DNA from: Calycina herbarum
Lineage: Eukaryota > Ascomycota > Leotiomycetes > Helotiales > Pezizellaceae
Length of the DNA stretch: 64,000 bases
Reading direction: 5' to 3'
NCBI GenBank assembly: GCA_001414485.1
Contig: LLEY01000209.1
Span: 1-64,000, forward strand
A program made the position numbers and the translations under genes. The notes beneath the pieces are model-generated. The model saw only the letters and a program-made list of their open reading frames with translations. It was not told the DNA's origin and did not search any database. This document shows, in pieces, positions 44,590 to 55,879 of this stretch (its first letter is position 1; each line of letters opens with the position of its first letter).

Positions 44590-46231
44590 CTTTATTATTT
44601 AGTTATAGATAAATCGTATCTATTATCGCATCTAAGACGTCTGTTTTAATTATACTAGGTTTATTTATATTAAAATCGTATAGAATAGGTTTTTCTATAA
44701 ATCTTACTTTAATTCTTTAAAAAGCGTTCTTAGTCTATTTATTCTAAATAAACTTAATAGTCTTTTTTACTAGTACTAATATTAGTTTAGTAATCTTTAT
44801 ATCGTCTTATATAAATAAATAGTAGAAGTTTATAAATCTAAGAAAAGACTATATATCTTTAATATTCTCTAGTAACTTCTAGTTTAGAATATCTTAGATT
44901 TTTTCTAGATCTATTTCTATTTTCTCTAAGCTAAATACCTATCCTAGGAAAAGTGTCTAAGTTACTCTAAACTCGTATTTTAAGAGTTTTAATTAAGAGT
45001 TTACTTTTATAAGTTATTATAAAACTTCTTTAATATATCTCTTATATTCTTCTTCTTTTTCTAAGAAGATTAGAATATTATCTAGATAATAGATTACTAT
45101 TACTCTTAGAAGATCTTTTAAAATATTATTATTCTATCTCTAATATATAGCTAGTACGTTATATAGTCTAAATACTATAACTATATACTTATAAAGACCT
45201 AATAGTAAGATAAATACTGTTTTCTATTCGTCTTCGACTTTTATTTATATAGATCTATAGGTGTTTTATTAATCTAATTTTGTAAATCGTACTATCTTAT
45301 CTAACTTATCTTATAAGTATTAGCTAGGTAGTAGTAGATAAGCGTCTTTAACTATAGTATAATTTACTTCTTAGTAATTAATATATACTCTTTCTTCTAA
45401 GTCGTCTTTCTTCTTAATAATAAGTATATTTAAGATAATTAGTAATTTAGATTTTCTAATATAACTCTTCTTAATACCTTCTTTTATATAACTTTCTATT
45501 CTTTATAAGCTTTTCCAGTTATATAACTAAAGCTTCTACTTCGAGAGATAATAACTCTTCTTTATTTTAATCTTATAATTCTATAGACGATGTTCTAGTA
45601 AGGCTTATAAGTCTTCTAGGTTTTTAAACAAAGTCTTAAATTCTCTATACTATATAGGTATTTCGTTATCAACTGTTCTACTAATCTATAAAGAACCCTA
45701 GACTAGGTGTCTTAGTATATTAGAAGAGATAGTACTAACCTCGTTCTAGTCTTATAGTTATAATTATAAACCTATGTAATTATATTAACTAAAGGTTATT
45801 ATCTAAGCCTTCTAGTTAATATCTAGATTATATTCTTAAATCTATAATATACTAAGTATCGCTTCCTTACTTTCTATTTTAATAATATCGAATTATATAT
45901 CTAAGTAGTATTCTTCGATATTAACTTTTATTAGAATAGTTTACTAATTAATAATCCTATTTTAGTAGACAACGTCTATTCTATTAACTATCTCTAGACA
46001 GTATAGCTTTATACCTTTAATTAAGACGTTTAGCTTTTTTAAAACTATTAGAGAATAGAAATTACCTATTACTCTAGAGTTAATTAAGACTCGGAGTTTC
46101 TTTCCTCTTATCTTTACTATTACTATAAGTTGATTTTCTCTAGTAGTAGTATAAATTTCTAGTTTAATATAATAAACCTCGAATCTTCTTTCGCTATCGT
46201 CTCTCTTTAAAGAGCTTAGAAAGAATATCAC
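44590..46231 (-). pseudogene. Element A: protease and reverse transcriptase
   Basis: 45962-46231 is the retropepsin-like protease: IRGKKLRVLINSRVIGN where the family has a D(T/S)G active site, here changed to N-S-R, as RIP would do. RT follows at 44600-45900, with minus-strand VDDILIFLEKEEEYKRYIKE-type YxDD-box sequence and EFRVT, SFLRFINFYYLFI blocks. No catalytic function can remain. Confidence 0.78.
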
Positions 46232-46934
46232 CTTCTTCTAATTAGAAAAGGCTATCTTATATATTAGACTATCTTCTATAGTTCTCTTAGGTTCTAGAAG
46301 AGTCTCGACAAAGTATTTCTCTATTAACTAGTCTAATATAGCTCGTAGTTTATAACGAACCTACTTAATAGTTTCTTCTTATAAGATTTTAGTAACCTAT
46401 CGCTTATCTTCTATTAGTTAGTAAAATTCCTAGATTAAGACAGCTTAGAGGTTTACTTAAATAATCTTAAACATTCGCTAATTACCTAATTCTTTAAATA
46501 ATATCGCTATTTCTTTTTCTATCTTTAGTATCTAATACTTCTTATTAATTTCTAACTTATAATCTTAACTAGGTAGATAGGTAGTTATATCTGATTTTAG
46601 ATATCTGTTATACTTGTTAAAATCTTCTAGATAATACTATTTCTATTTAGTAGTATTGTTTTTTAAATTAGTAACTATTTATAAGTCTCTCTTGTTTAGG
46701 TAGTTATTTAGTACTATCTATTCTAGTCCTAGTTTCTTAAATTCGATAGTTTCTCTTCTAATAACTAGGCTAACTATAATTACTCGGTCTTATTTATTCT
46801 AAACTATCTTATAAGTAGTTAAGACTATAGAGTTAACTCCTTAGGTTAAATATAGACTCTAAAAATCAGGTTTCTAGTTTTCTATATATATCTATCTATT
46901 CTCTTTCTCGAAGGTTCTAATAAATGCTTATATC

Positions 46935-47268
46935 TATAATAGCTAGCTATTAATAGAATTGCCGAGCTATCGTATCAGCTAAGAATACGTGCCGAGTATA
47001 GTACGGTATAGATAGTTATAGAATAGTAGATACCGAGCGTACGAAATAGGATTATAGTATAGTTTTGGTTTTAGAACTGTTAGAACCGAATCGGTATAGA
47101 CTTTTATTATTATCCGACTCTCTTATATATAGATACTCTTACTCTCTCTTAAGAAAAGACTAATTTAGTCTTTTCCTTCGTATTAGAGCCTAGTATTCGG
47201 ATATGTTATTCTATTAAACGTACTTCTATATACCTCTTTTATAGTAGTATCCGTTTCGTACTATTATA
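46935..47268 (+). repeat. Solo LTR of gypsy family C inside element A
   Basis: 334 bp bounded by ATATC on both sides (46930-46934, 47269-47273). Its last 180 bp match the LTR end at 50948-51123, and its start matches 34787-34833. A solo LTR with a clean duplication implies a full insertion removed by LTR-LTR recombination. Confidence 0.85.
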
Positions 47269-47279
47269 ATATCTCGTCT

Positions 47280-48560
47280 TATTTAAGCTTATATATTCTT
47301 AGATCCTTCTCTAATAAGTTAGATTCTAATTCTAATAACTCTAATAAACTTATTAATAGTAGTAATTTATATTCTACTTAAAGAGGTAATTTATATTCTA
47401 TTTCTAACTATATATTATAATATTCTTTAAGAAGTAAATTCTTATTATTATTAGTATTCTATATCTTACTAACTTATAACTCGATTCCTTTATCTAGCTA
47501 TAGATATATAGTATCTACTATTATATTCGAGACATCTGTTTTAATCTACGTATTATATTCTCTAGCTTCGAGTTTAACGTCTATAAGTTCGATTTTATTA
47601 AGTAAAGCTACTTCTTTTCAAACAGTAGTATTAACCTATTCTTTCTCTTTAGAGTCTTTCTTCTTACTATACTTATTTACTCTATAGCCAGAGAGGCTAC
47701 AGTTATAATATAAGTTCTACTTATATCGACGATTTCGCTTCTTTTAGAAAAGCTCTCTCTTTAGGAGGTTTTTTCTCTAAGTCTCTTTTCTTAAGACCTA
47801 TCGTTTCTAAGTAGCGTTAATTTCTATAAGATCTCTATAGTTCTTCTTCCTACTCTTTCTATATCGATGTCTATAACTATCTTTCTTCTCTAGGCTTCGC
47901 TTATAATTCCGATTATTAATTTTAATTATATTATTAGTTAATTTATCAAGTATATCTAGGAAGTCGTCTCTAGCTAGTTCGTTCTTAACACTATTCTTTA
48001 ATTCTCTATAGAACTGTTTATATAAAGCTTTGTTATTCTAACTAAGATATATAGAGTACTATTAGAATATTAATATATACTTAGTAGCTAAGCCTTTTTA
48101 TTAGAGGCTATATAAGGCTTATACTACTTTTTTCTTTAAATCTACATCTACGAACGTCTAATTAATTCTCTTCTTAAATCTAGTAATAGTTAAGAATAAT
48201 CTCTAAGTACTCTTACTTATAAGGTTTAAACTCTTTCTATTTAACGTTTTGTTTTTCTAAAAATCCTATAAGTATAGTTCTATCTAGTTATATACTACCT
48301 CTTTAAGACAGGTAGTAAGCTATATAACTTAATCTGTTTTATAAGTAAACTATACTAAGTAAAAGTTTAAATATATTAAAGCTTTTATAATAAACTTAGT
48401 AAGTTTCTCTAGAGAGCTGTCGAATATTCTTAGTAGTAGTAACTTAACTTTCTCTCTAAGAGTAGTAACTAGTACTACCGGTATTATCGGTACTAGTAGT
48501 AGTATAGAGGTTAAACCTAAGAATAGTATAGTTTTTAATATTATATCAGTAGTACTTCTA
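47280..48560 (-). pseudogene. Element A: gag with zinc knuckle
   Basis: Minus-strand frame includes LARDDFLDILDKLTNNIIKI, RHRYRKSRKKNY and, at about 47670-47730, NLYYNCSLSGYRVNKYSKKK. The last is a CX2CX4HX4C knuckle in which the first and last Cys and the His have become Tyr, each a single C/T transition. Confidence 0.72.
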
Positions 48561-48575
48561 AGCAGGTACTTAACG

Positions 48576-49027
48576 TATAACGAAACTTAAACGAACTAAA
48601 TAAAAGTAACTAAGTCTCGAAGATTAGTATATAAGTAAGAAGTATAGACACGATAGGTTTAGTTACTTAGAAGTGAACTCGTTACTTATATTAAAGATAT
48701 TAAATAAGATAATAAGATTAATAACTAAAGTTAAGTATAAAGCTTCTATCTAATAGTAGACGTACTAGTATATATATAAAACCCTTCGTACTACCTAGAT
48801 CTCTATATAAGCCTAGATCCCTAGATCTCTTATAGATCTCTTATAAGATCTAATAAGATCTATTACGTAACTACTAACAGTTATCTAATAGTAAGATCCT
48901 AGAATTCCTAAATATCTTCTATATTACTAATTCTCTTTTATATTATCTTCTATTTCCTAGATATCGTATCTTATTCGATTAGAGCGCTATCTAGACTACT
49001 TTACTACGTATAACGTGATTCGTAATA
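48576..49027 (-). repeat. 5' LTR of gypsy element A
   Basis: 452 bp, pairs with 34834-35285. The inner border towards gag (48560-48575) is the primer-binding-site side. Confidence 0.92.
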
Positions 49028-49102
49028 ATAAGATACGAACTAAGTTTTAGAAATATAATAGATTATATACTAGATAGAATACGTGTTTAGATCTTAGAAA
49101 TA

Positions 49103-50945
49103 ACGTAGTTTATTAGAACCCGGATTATATTAGAAACCGGATCAGTTTTCCTTAGTATTAAACTTAGAATATTAATAAATCAACTATAATATATTAAATT
49201 AACTAAAACTACTCGGAATCTAAGAAACTAGATATATCTATAGCCTTTTAACAAGTTCGTACGTTATAACTAGCTTTTCTATAGATTCTATAGTATTACC
49301 TAGACAGTTAACTCTTCTTATAACTACCTCTCGCTATATATACGTCGCGTCGTATCTGCTTATCTATATCCTTCTAGGCTATAATATCCTATATATCCTC
49401 TACTATAAGTATACTCCCTTAATAGACACGAGTCTTTTTAGCTCTATAGCGTTTACTTAAGGCTTCGTTAGCTGCTTAAAGAGTATCTACCTTAGTAGAT
49501 AGAAGGGTTATCTTATAAGCTATTCGCTCTATACTCTTAGCTAATATAGTAACTATCTCGAAGAGTAGAGTTAGCGAGCTCTCTTAATAATAGGTAATTC
49601 GATTTTAAATAAGTATTGTTTATAAAAGAGCTTTAGTTAGGTTAGAAGAGGTCTAGAAGACCTAAGGATTAGTTTTAGTAGTGGAGAGTCTAGAAGAAGT
49701 TAGAGTTTATAACGTTATATTAAGCTTTAAAAGCACTACTTATAGGTTAAAGAGTACTAAGCCAGCTCTATAGAATCTAGCCTAAACGTTTTAAGCTATT
49801 ATAGATTCTCTATATACTACTACAAAGGCTAGAAAGAACTCTATCTTCGTAATATAGTTAATATAAGCTTTAATAAACGTCTTAATCTGTCGACTATATA
49901 CCTGCTTTAATATACTAAAGTATCTAATATTAAGTAGCTAGGTTAGATAAGACAAATAAGAAGGTAGTCTAAGAGTTATAATATTATATATCTTATAATA
50001 CTCTTAGAACTCGGCCGATTCGTAACTCTTATATCTATCTAATACTAGTATTCGATATAGACTCTTTATACGAGTAGTAGTATATTTATTAAAGTATTTC
50101 AGCTATTCTAGACCTGTCTTATTATTTGTCTATCTATTACTTATCGGTTTAATAATCTAGTTAGATAAGAGGCCGCCGTCTATATACTAATTTAAAAGAT
50201 AGTTCTTACTTTAAACTACTAGAAATAGAGAGATACTCTAGCTTTTACTATTAATATAAGTAAGCGCTATAGCTTATTTCCGATTCTCTAGCTAAACTGT
50301 CTTACCTCTACTATGTTAATCTATATAGGCTATAACTATTATAAGGTAAATCACATCTATTATAAACCCGGTTTCGTCGAAGTTATAGAAGTCGTAGTCT
50401 AAAACACTGTATTTTACTCTTATATTTTCAACTAGTTAGAACTACGAGCTAATTAGCTTAGAATCTTCGTATAAGGCTCTTTAGAAATTATAAACACGAT
50501 TAAAACACGTTTTAAGAGCTAGTTATCGTTATATAAATCGATATACTTAGAGCTTACTAACGCGTTTTCTCTCTTACGATTTAAGTATATAATTCGCTAT
50601 ATCTTCTATACTACCTAGCTAGGGTATAAACTCTCTTAAATCTAGATTAAGTATATTCTAAATAATTACTTCCTCTTCTAGCTTAGATAATTTAACGTTT
50701 ACTAGCCGTCGCTTAGAGAGAGTAGTTCAGCTGTTTATTCTACTATTTAGTATAGAAAAGAGTACTTTATAGAGCTTTATAGCTTTTTAATAGCTTAGCT
50801 TTTTAGATGTTTAAATAGCTTTAATAGCTAGAATAATTTTTAATTCTTATAGAATAACTAATATAATATATAGTAGAAAAAACACGTTATAAAGGAAGAG
50901 AGTTAGGAATTCGCTAAAATTAATCCGAGTTCTAATAAACTATGT
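49103..50945 (-). mobile_element. Full-length pogo-like DNA transposon, 1.84 kb, RIP-mutated
   Basis: Terminal inverted repeats acgtagtttattagaaccc... (49103) and ...ttctaataaactatgt (50945) are flanked by TA (49101-49102, 50946-50947). One transposase reads on the minus strand. N-terminal HTH part at about 50650-50860, the DETGF-type block at about 50370-50400, and the C-terminal YINYITKIEFFLAF, ARFYRAGLVLFN block typical of DDE_1 pogo transposases at about 49760-49850. Homologous to 223-1318. It is inserted in the LTR of element C next to element A. Confidence 0.85.
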
Positions 50946-51123
50946 TATTAGATTTAGATCTTATTATTATCCGACCTCTTATATATAGATACTCTCTCTC
51001 TTTATTAGAAAAGACTAATTTAGTCTTTTCCTTCGTATTAGAGCCTAGTATTTATATATATTATTCTATCGAACGTACTTCTATATACCTCTTTTATAGT
51101 AGTATCTACTTCGTATTATTATA

Positions 51124-53855
51124 TTAAAAGACTAAATTCGACTTCGCTGAGAATAGTCTATTATAATATCTTACTTAAGTACGATAACGTATCTGCTTCG
51201 AATTCGATTTAGCTTAGATTTAGATTAGTATAATAATAATCTTAAATAGCTACGTAATTAGAGACTACGTAGTTAGCTAGTAATATCAGAGTTTAATATC
51301 TATTAGTTAGCTAGTAAAATCGTATCTAGTAATATATTAGTTTATACTAAGTATTTCTAAAACTTCTAATAACTCTCTTTATATAGAGATCGCTATATAA
51401 GATATAAATAGTCGACGATATATAGTTATCTAGAGAACTTCTAAATCTATATCTTAACCTCTTTAAACTAAAATAGTATATAATATACTAGAATATAAAG
51501 TAACTCTAGATCTCTCTAAAGCTCTACTTAAGAGTATTAAGTAATCTATTAAAGAAACTAGAAAAGCTCTCTTTAAATCCTCTATAAATCCTACTTATAT
51601 ATTTAAAAATAAAAGGTTCTAGAAAGAAAAGAGCTCTACTTAAAACTATAAAGATAACTAAGACTTTTCTAATATAAATAAGATATAGAGTATAGTATAA
51701 AGCTTAGAAGAAAGACTTTAAGATAATAATAATCGGTTTATATAGTTAAATATAGTTATAAAAGAACTCTAGAATTAAATTAGAGTCTTTTAATATTTCT
51801 AATTCTAATCTAAGAATAACTCTTCTTTAATTCTAAGCTCTACTCTAGACTCTTTTTACTTAAGAGACTCTATCTCTAATATCTTCTCTCGATAGTAGAT
51901 AACTCTACTTAACCTCGAAGATACTCTAATATCTCTCTAATCTATAAAAAGTAAGAGTATAGAAAAAGTTCAACTATTAAATAATAGTATATTATCTACG
52001 TATAGATAATAGAAGATATTAATATATAATAGACTTTAAGTAAATACCGATTATTATAATATAAGCTTAACTTAAAAAGCTCTTATCTAAGAAATAACTA
52101 CTAGACTTATTAGAAACTATCTTAAGCTCTAATACTAGTCTAAGTCGATTTATATTACTTTTTATAATTATTAAAATATAATTAAACTTTTAGATTTATA
52201 CTTCTTAATAGAATATAAGATAGAGAATATATAGAACGTCTTCTAGTCTTTATAAATAGATAGAAAGAATTATACTAGAGAAACGTTTACTAACTTTAGA
52301 GATTACTTTTTAAATATAGCTATACTTAGAGAGATACTAGAGTTAGAACGATTCTTTTATATATAGAAGAAGATTATATTATAGCTTTAAAACTTAGCTA
52401 CTATACTTAAGAGACGTTAGAACTATAACTTCGTTAAAATAGTAGTAGATCTTCTAGCTCTAGATAAGAAACGACGCTAGAATACTAAGTTATATTTAGC
52501 GAATACTAATACAACTAAGCTAAGTAGTATAAACACTTTAGTTAAAACTATCTTCTAATTCTTATCTAGTTTAATACTAAAAACTCTACTATCTATATAT
52601 AGATTTTTTCTAATCTTTTATACTTCTTTCTCTTCTTATACTTTTAAACCTACCTCGACTAGCGAACGCTAAATAACTATAGAATGCCTAAGAACTATAG
52701 ACCGAGTCTTAGCTAGTATAACGTAATACTAATATAGAAAGTCTAAGTACTATAAAACCGATTACTCTTAGCTACCTAGTATTAAAGAAATAGTCTAGAA
52801 AGATAACTAATAAGTCCTTATAAAGTACTCCGATTCTAATCTAAATTAGAGAGAAAACGAGATAGCTTAGATAAAGACTTCTTTCTAGGTTTATATAAAT
52901 ATAATCTATTAAACCTCGACCTTTCTAGACTTATAAGAGAAAACTAATTTCTTATAAATACGACTCTTAGTATATATAGATATAGTATTAAGTTATAAGC
53001 TTTAATAGATATAGAAGCGAATAGATTCTTATTCTTAAATCGATCTTTAGCTCTACGACTAGCTTAATCGCTAGGATTATAGATTTAAAAACTACTCTAC
53101 TTAGTATCTATTCGTAGATATAATAGTAGTATTAAGAGTAAGATAATATAGTTTATATAGTTATATCTAAACCTAGATAGACGTTATATCTATAACTACT
53201 TCTTTGTTATTCTAGATCTTAGATAATAAGACTTAATTATTAGAAATAAATAGTTAAAACACTTTAAAATTCTTCTTAACCTCGCTAGGAATCAACTTAT
53301 TTAGCTAGCTAAAACTCTGCTAACTGCTTACTTTAGAAAGAAGATCTTACTTTCTTTAACTTCTAGCTAGATCTAGAAGCTCTATTTAAATATATAGTTA
53401 GATATAAATCAAAGAGACTACGTTCTCTATTAAGACGAAAAACGACGAAAGAATAGTAAACTCTTAGCTAAGTTATTACTATTATCTACGATATTAAACC
53501 TCGTCGTTTCTACTTTTAACTCTAGTTTAAAATCTCTCTAATCTATAAGTATAGCTTAGACAGATTAGACTATATACTTATTTATTAGTAAGATATATAC
53601 GAATACTTTATATTTTAATATAAAACAATCTAATACCGAGTTCTTTATAACTAGTATCTATAAATTAGATCGGATTATTAAAGAGAAGTTAGTTCTATTT
53701 ATAGATAATACTAAGACTATAGATCTAATATAGTTCTAACTCTTTAATTATTACTCTTCGTTCTAGAATATATTCTTAAAAGTAGTCTTAGATAAACTTC
53801 TCTTTTATTATAAATATAACTATAAAATTACTCTAAATAAACTACTTCTAACTTT
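51124..53855 (+). pseudogene. Element C: gag and protease
   Basis: Plus-strand gag region 51200-52900 (charged, stop-rich). Protease at about 52985-53330, with ALIDIEANRFLFLNRSLA where the active-site DTGA has become DIEA, then YNSSIKSKI, YNYFFVILDL. Sequence after 53400 leads towards RT. Confidence 0.7.
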
Positions 53856-53860
53856 CTACT

Positions 53861-54030
53861 TATTAGTATAACTTAGTTATAAATCTGTCTAGTTATATAT
53901 ACGTATTATATTCTCTATAACTATTCTAAGTACTCGAAGTACGACTATTTATACTTGTACTAGCGTGGTACTAGCGTGCTAGTTACGTAGATAGATATAA
54001 GTTAGAGGCTTATTTACTTATATAATAATA
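53861..54030 (-). repeat. Solo copia LTR inside element C
   Basis: 170 bp, same as the LTRs of the copia element at 36651-42987, with a 5-bp duplication CTACT on each side (53856-53860, 54031-54035). Orientation matches that of the full copia element. Confidence 0.88.
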
Positions 54031-54035
54031 CTACT

Positions 54036-54640
54036 TCTCTCTATATTAATAGTTAACTATAGAGCTATAAGTAATAAAATAATATCTTATAAATAATTTA
54101 AATAAAGGATTTATTATTAATAGTAATAGTTCTTTTATCTTACTAGTACTCTTTATTAAAAAGCTTAATAATAATAAGCTATAGTTTTATATCGATTATT
54201 AGAAGCTTAATACTCTTATCTAAAACGACTTCTACTTAATTCCTTATATTAATAAACTTCTTTTAAGAATAAGAAAAGCTAAGATCTTTATATAATAAGC
54301 TTTCTACTATATCTAAATAAATTCTAACTTAGAAGAGATAACTACGTTTAAAACTAGATATAGAATATATAAATATAAGATTCTTTCTTTTAGACTCTAT
54401 AATAGACTTACTATCTACTAACGTTATATAAACAACGTCTTAATTAACTATCTAGATAACTTCTATATTACTTACTTAGATAATATTAAAGAATATAAGA
54501 AATAAGTTAGAAAGGTTCTAAATCAGCTCTAAGAAATTAATAAAAGCTTTAGCTAAAGTACTAGAGTTAAGTATAAAGTAGATAGTAGAGAGCTTTGTAT
54601 TATTAGTACTAACTAATTTATAAGAAACCTCTATTATACT
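54036..54640 (+). pseudogene. Element C: reverse transcriptase
   Basis: Reads NLNKGFIINSNSSFILLVLF, IKKLNNNKL, FYIDY-KLNTLI, PYINKLLLRIRKAKIFI, TTFKTRYRIYKYKILSF and YINNVLINYLDNFYITYLDN, a gypsy RT with the YxDD box (YLDN here, last Asp lost). It stops after LYYTLFLSF, so the element is truncated. Confidence 0.85.
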
Positions 54641-55520
54641 CTCTTTCTATCTTTTCTCTAGCGACGATAATATTAAAGCTTTCTTTTAATTTCTACGTCT
54701 CTAGTAGTAACTATTAATAGAGACTAGGCTTTTCTCTTAACCTTGTCTATATTCTTTATTTTCTTCTCGTTCTAGCAGCGGGCTTTATTTAACTTAGTAT
54801 AATCTAGAAGACTATATATCTTATTATCGTAGTAGTAATAGAGGTTATACTATATCTAGAACTTCTTATAAGTAGCTTTTAACTTAGAAGTCTTAGTCTA
54901 GGTCTTATTCTCGATATTCTTCTAAGTCTAGACGTATTTTTCTCTAACTTTTAAGATATTAAAGTCTATTACTTTAGAGTTAGAGAGTAAAGTAGTCGAA
55001 GCCGAGGTAATTAGAGTAGTAGTAAAAGAGCTAGAGTTGTTCTTAAAATACTAAGTACTATAAACAGCTTAGTTAATATTATCTTTTTCTTAGACTAGGT
55101 TAGCTAAGGTATTAAGTTCGATAGCCGAGGTATAGTAAGAGTCTAAGAGAATATAGTCTCGGATAGAGAGATAGATAGTAAAGACGAGTCTCTAGGTATA
55201 ATTAAATCTAGTAGAGTTAGTAGTAGTAACTAATAATAAATAGAAGAAGAGGAATTCAGAAGCTAGTCGATAGTCTTACTTCTTCTTTTAAAGCTTAGTA
55301 AAAGCTTTCTTATAGCTAAACTTATTATTAAACGTATTATAGAGAATATCTAATATACTTTCTACTAAGTATATTATAGTAAATTCGCCGGCGTTATTAA
55401 AGTAGAGATTAATATACTTATATACTTCTCTCTCTAAAGTTAATAAGACGTAGGTTATTTACTCTAATTTAGTAGAAAACTAGTTAGAGTTAATACGAAG
55501 CTTAACTTTAAGATTAATAA
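54641..55520 (-). pseudogene. Gag-like fragment of another retroelement
   Basis: On the minus strand a frame reads STKLEITYVLLTLEREVY, KYINLYFNNAGEFT and ILDILYNTFNNKFSYKKAF, resembling the retrotransposon gag core. A CX2CX4HX4C-like stretch with Cys-to-Tyr changes is possible near 54790. It is in opposite orientation to element C and adjoins the 3' LTR of element D. Assignment to a family is not possible. Confidence 0.5.
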
Positions 55521-55524
55521 TATA

Positions 55525-55870
55525 TATTATAAACTATAACTAAAGGTAAAGATATAAGAGTATATATATATAAATACGAGAATTTAAAGCTATAGTTCTA
55601 TCTACGAAGGTAACACGGGTTATATACCTAGAGAAAAGAGGTTATTAAGTAAGTATAAACTATAAGAAGCTGAAATCTCGTACGAGCTATAAAGAGCTAG
55701 AAGTATATATAGCTAAGATCTCGCTATAGCTTTCGTTATAGCTGTAAAGAAGCTAAGATCTCGTTATAGCTCTTATTATAGATCTATATATCCCGAGGTA
55801 ATTACCGAGGTTACGTATTATTACGTACTATTACGTATATTCTTTTAGGTTATAGACTAGCGCTATAATA
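55525..55870 (-). repeat. 3' LTR of element D
   Basis: 346 bp, matches 61940-62297; followed inward by a pyrimidine run (acctctctctttt), the complement of a polypurine tract. Confidence 0.88.
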
Positions 55871-55879
55871 TTACCTCTC

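Larger units (their letters stand above)
34834..49027 (-). mobile_element. Ty3/gypsy element A, complete but RIP-mutated, with three nested insertions
   Basis: Two 452-bp LTRs in the same orientation (34834-35285 and 48576-49027) are bounded by a perfect 5-bp target duplication ATAAG (34829-34833, 49028-49032). Order on the minus strand: 5' LTR, gag, zinc knuckle, protease, RT/RNase H, integrase, chromodomain-like end, polypurine tract (rightly placed beside the 3' LTR at 35286-35300), 3' LTR. Without the nested copia element, the TIR element and the solo LTR, it is about 7.1 kb, normal for a gypsy element. Confidence 0.9.
34787..54640 (+). mobile_element. Ty3/gypsy element C, RIP-mutated, host of nested insertions, 3' end lost
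   Basis: Its 5' LTR begins at about 34787 (tataatagctag...), is split by element A (34834-49027) and by the pogo element (49103-50945), and ends at 51123. The pieces match the complete solo LTR of the same family at 46935-47268. The internal plus-strand coding region (gag, protease, reverse transcriptase) runs from 51124 to about 54640, where similarity stops in the RT domain, so RNase H, integrase and the 3' LTR are gone. A solo copia LTR (53861-54030) sits between protease and RT. Confidence 0.75.

Noticed and set aside
50942..51127. Plus-strand frame of 61 codons in the RIP island
   Set aside because: It lies in the LTR of element C and starts at the pogo insertion border; chance frame.
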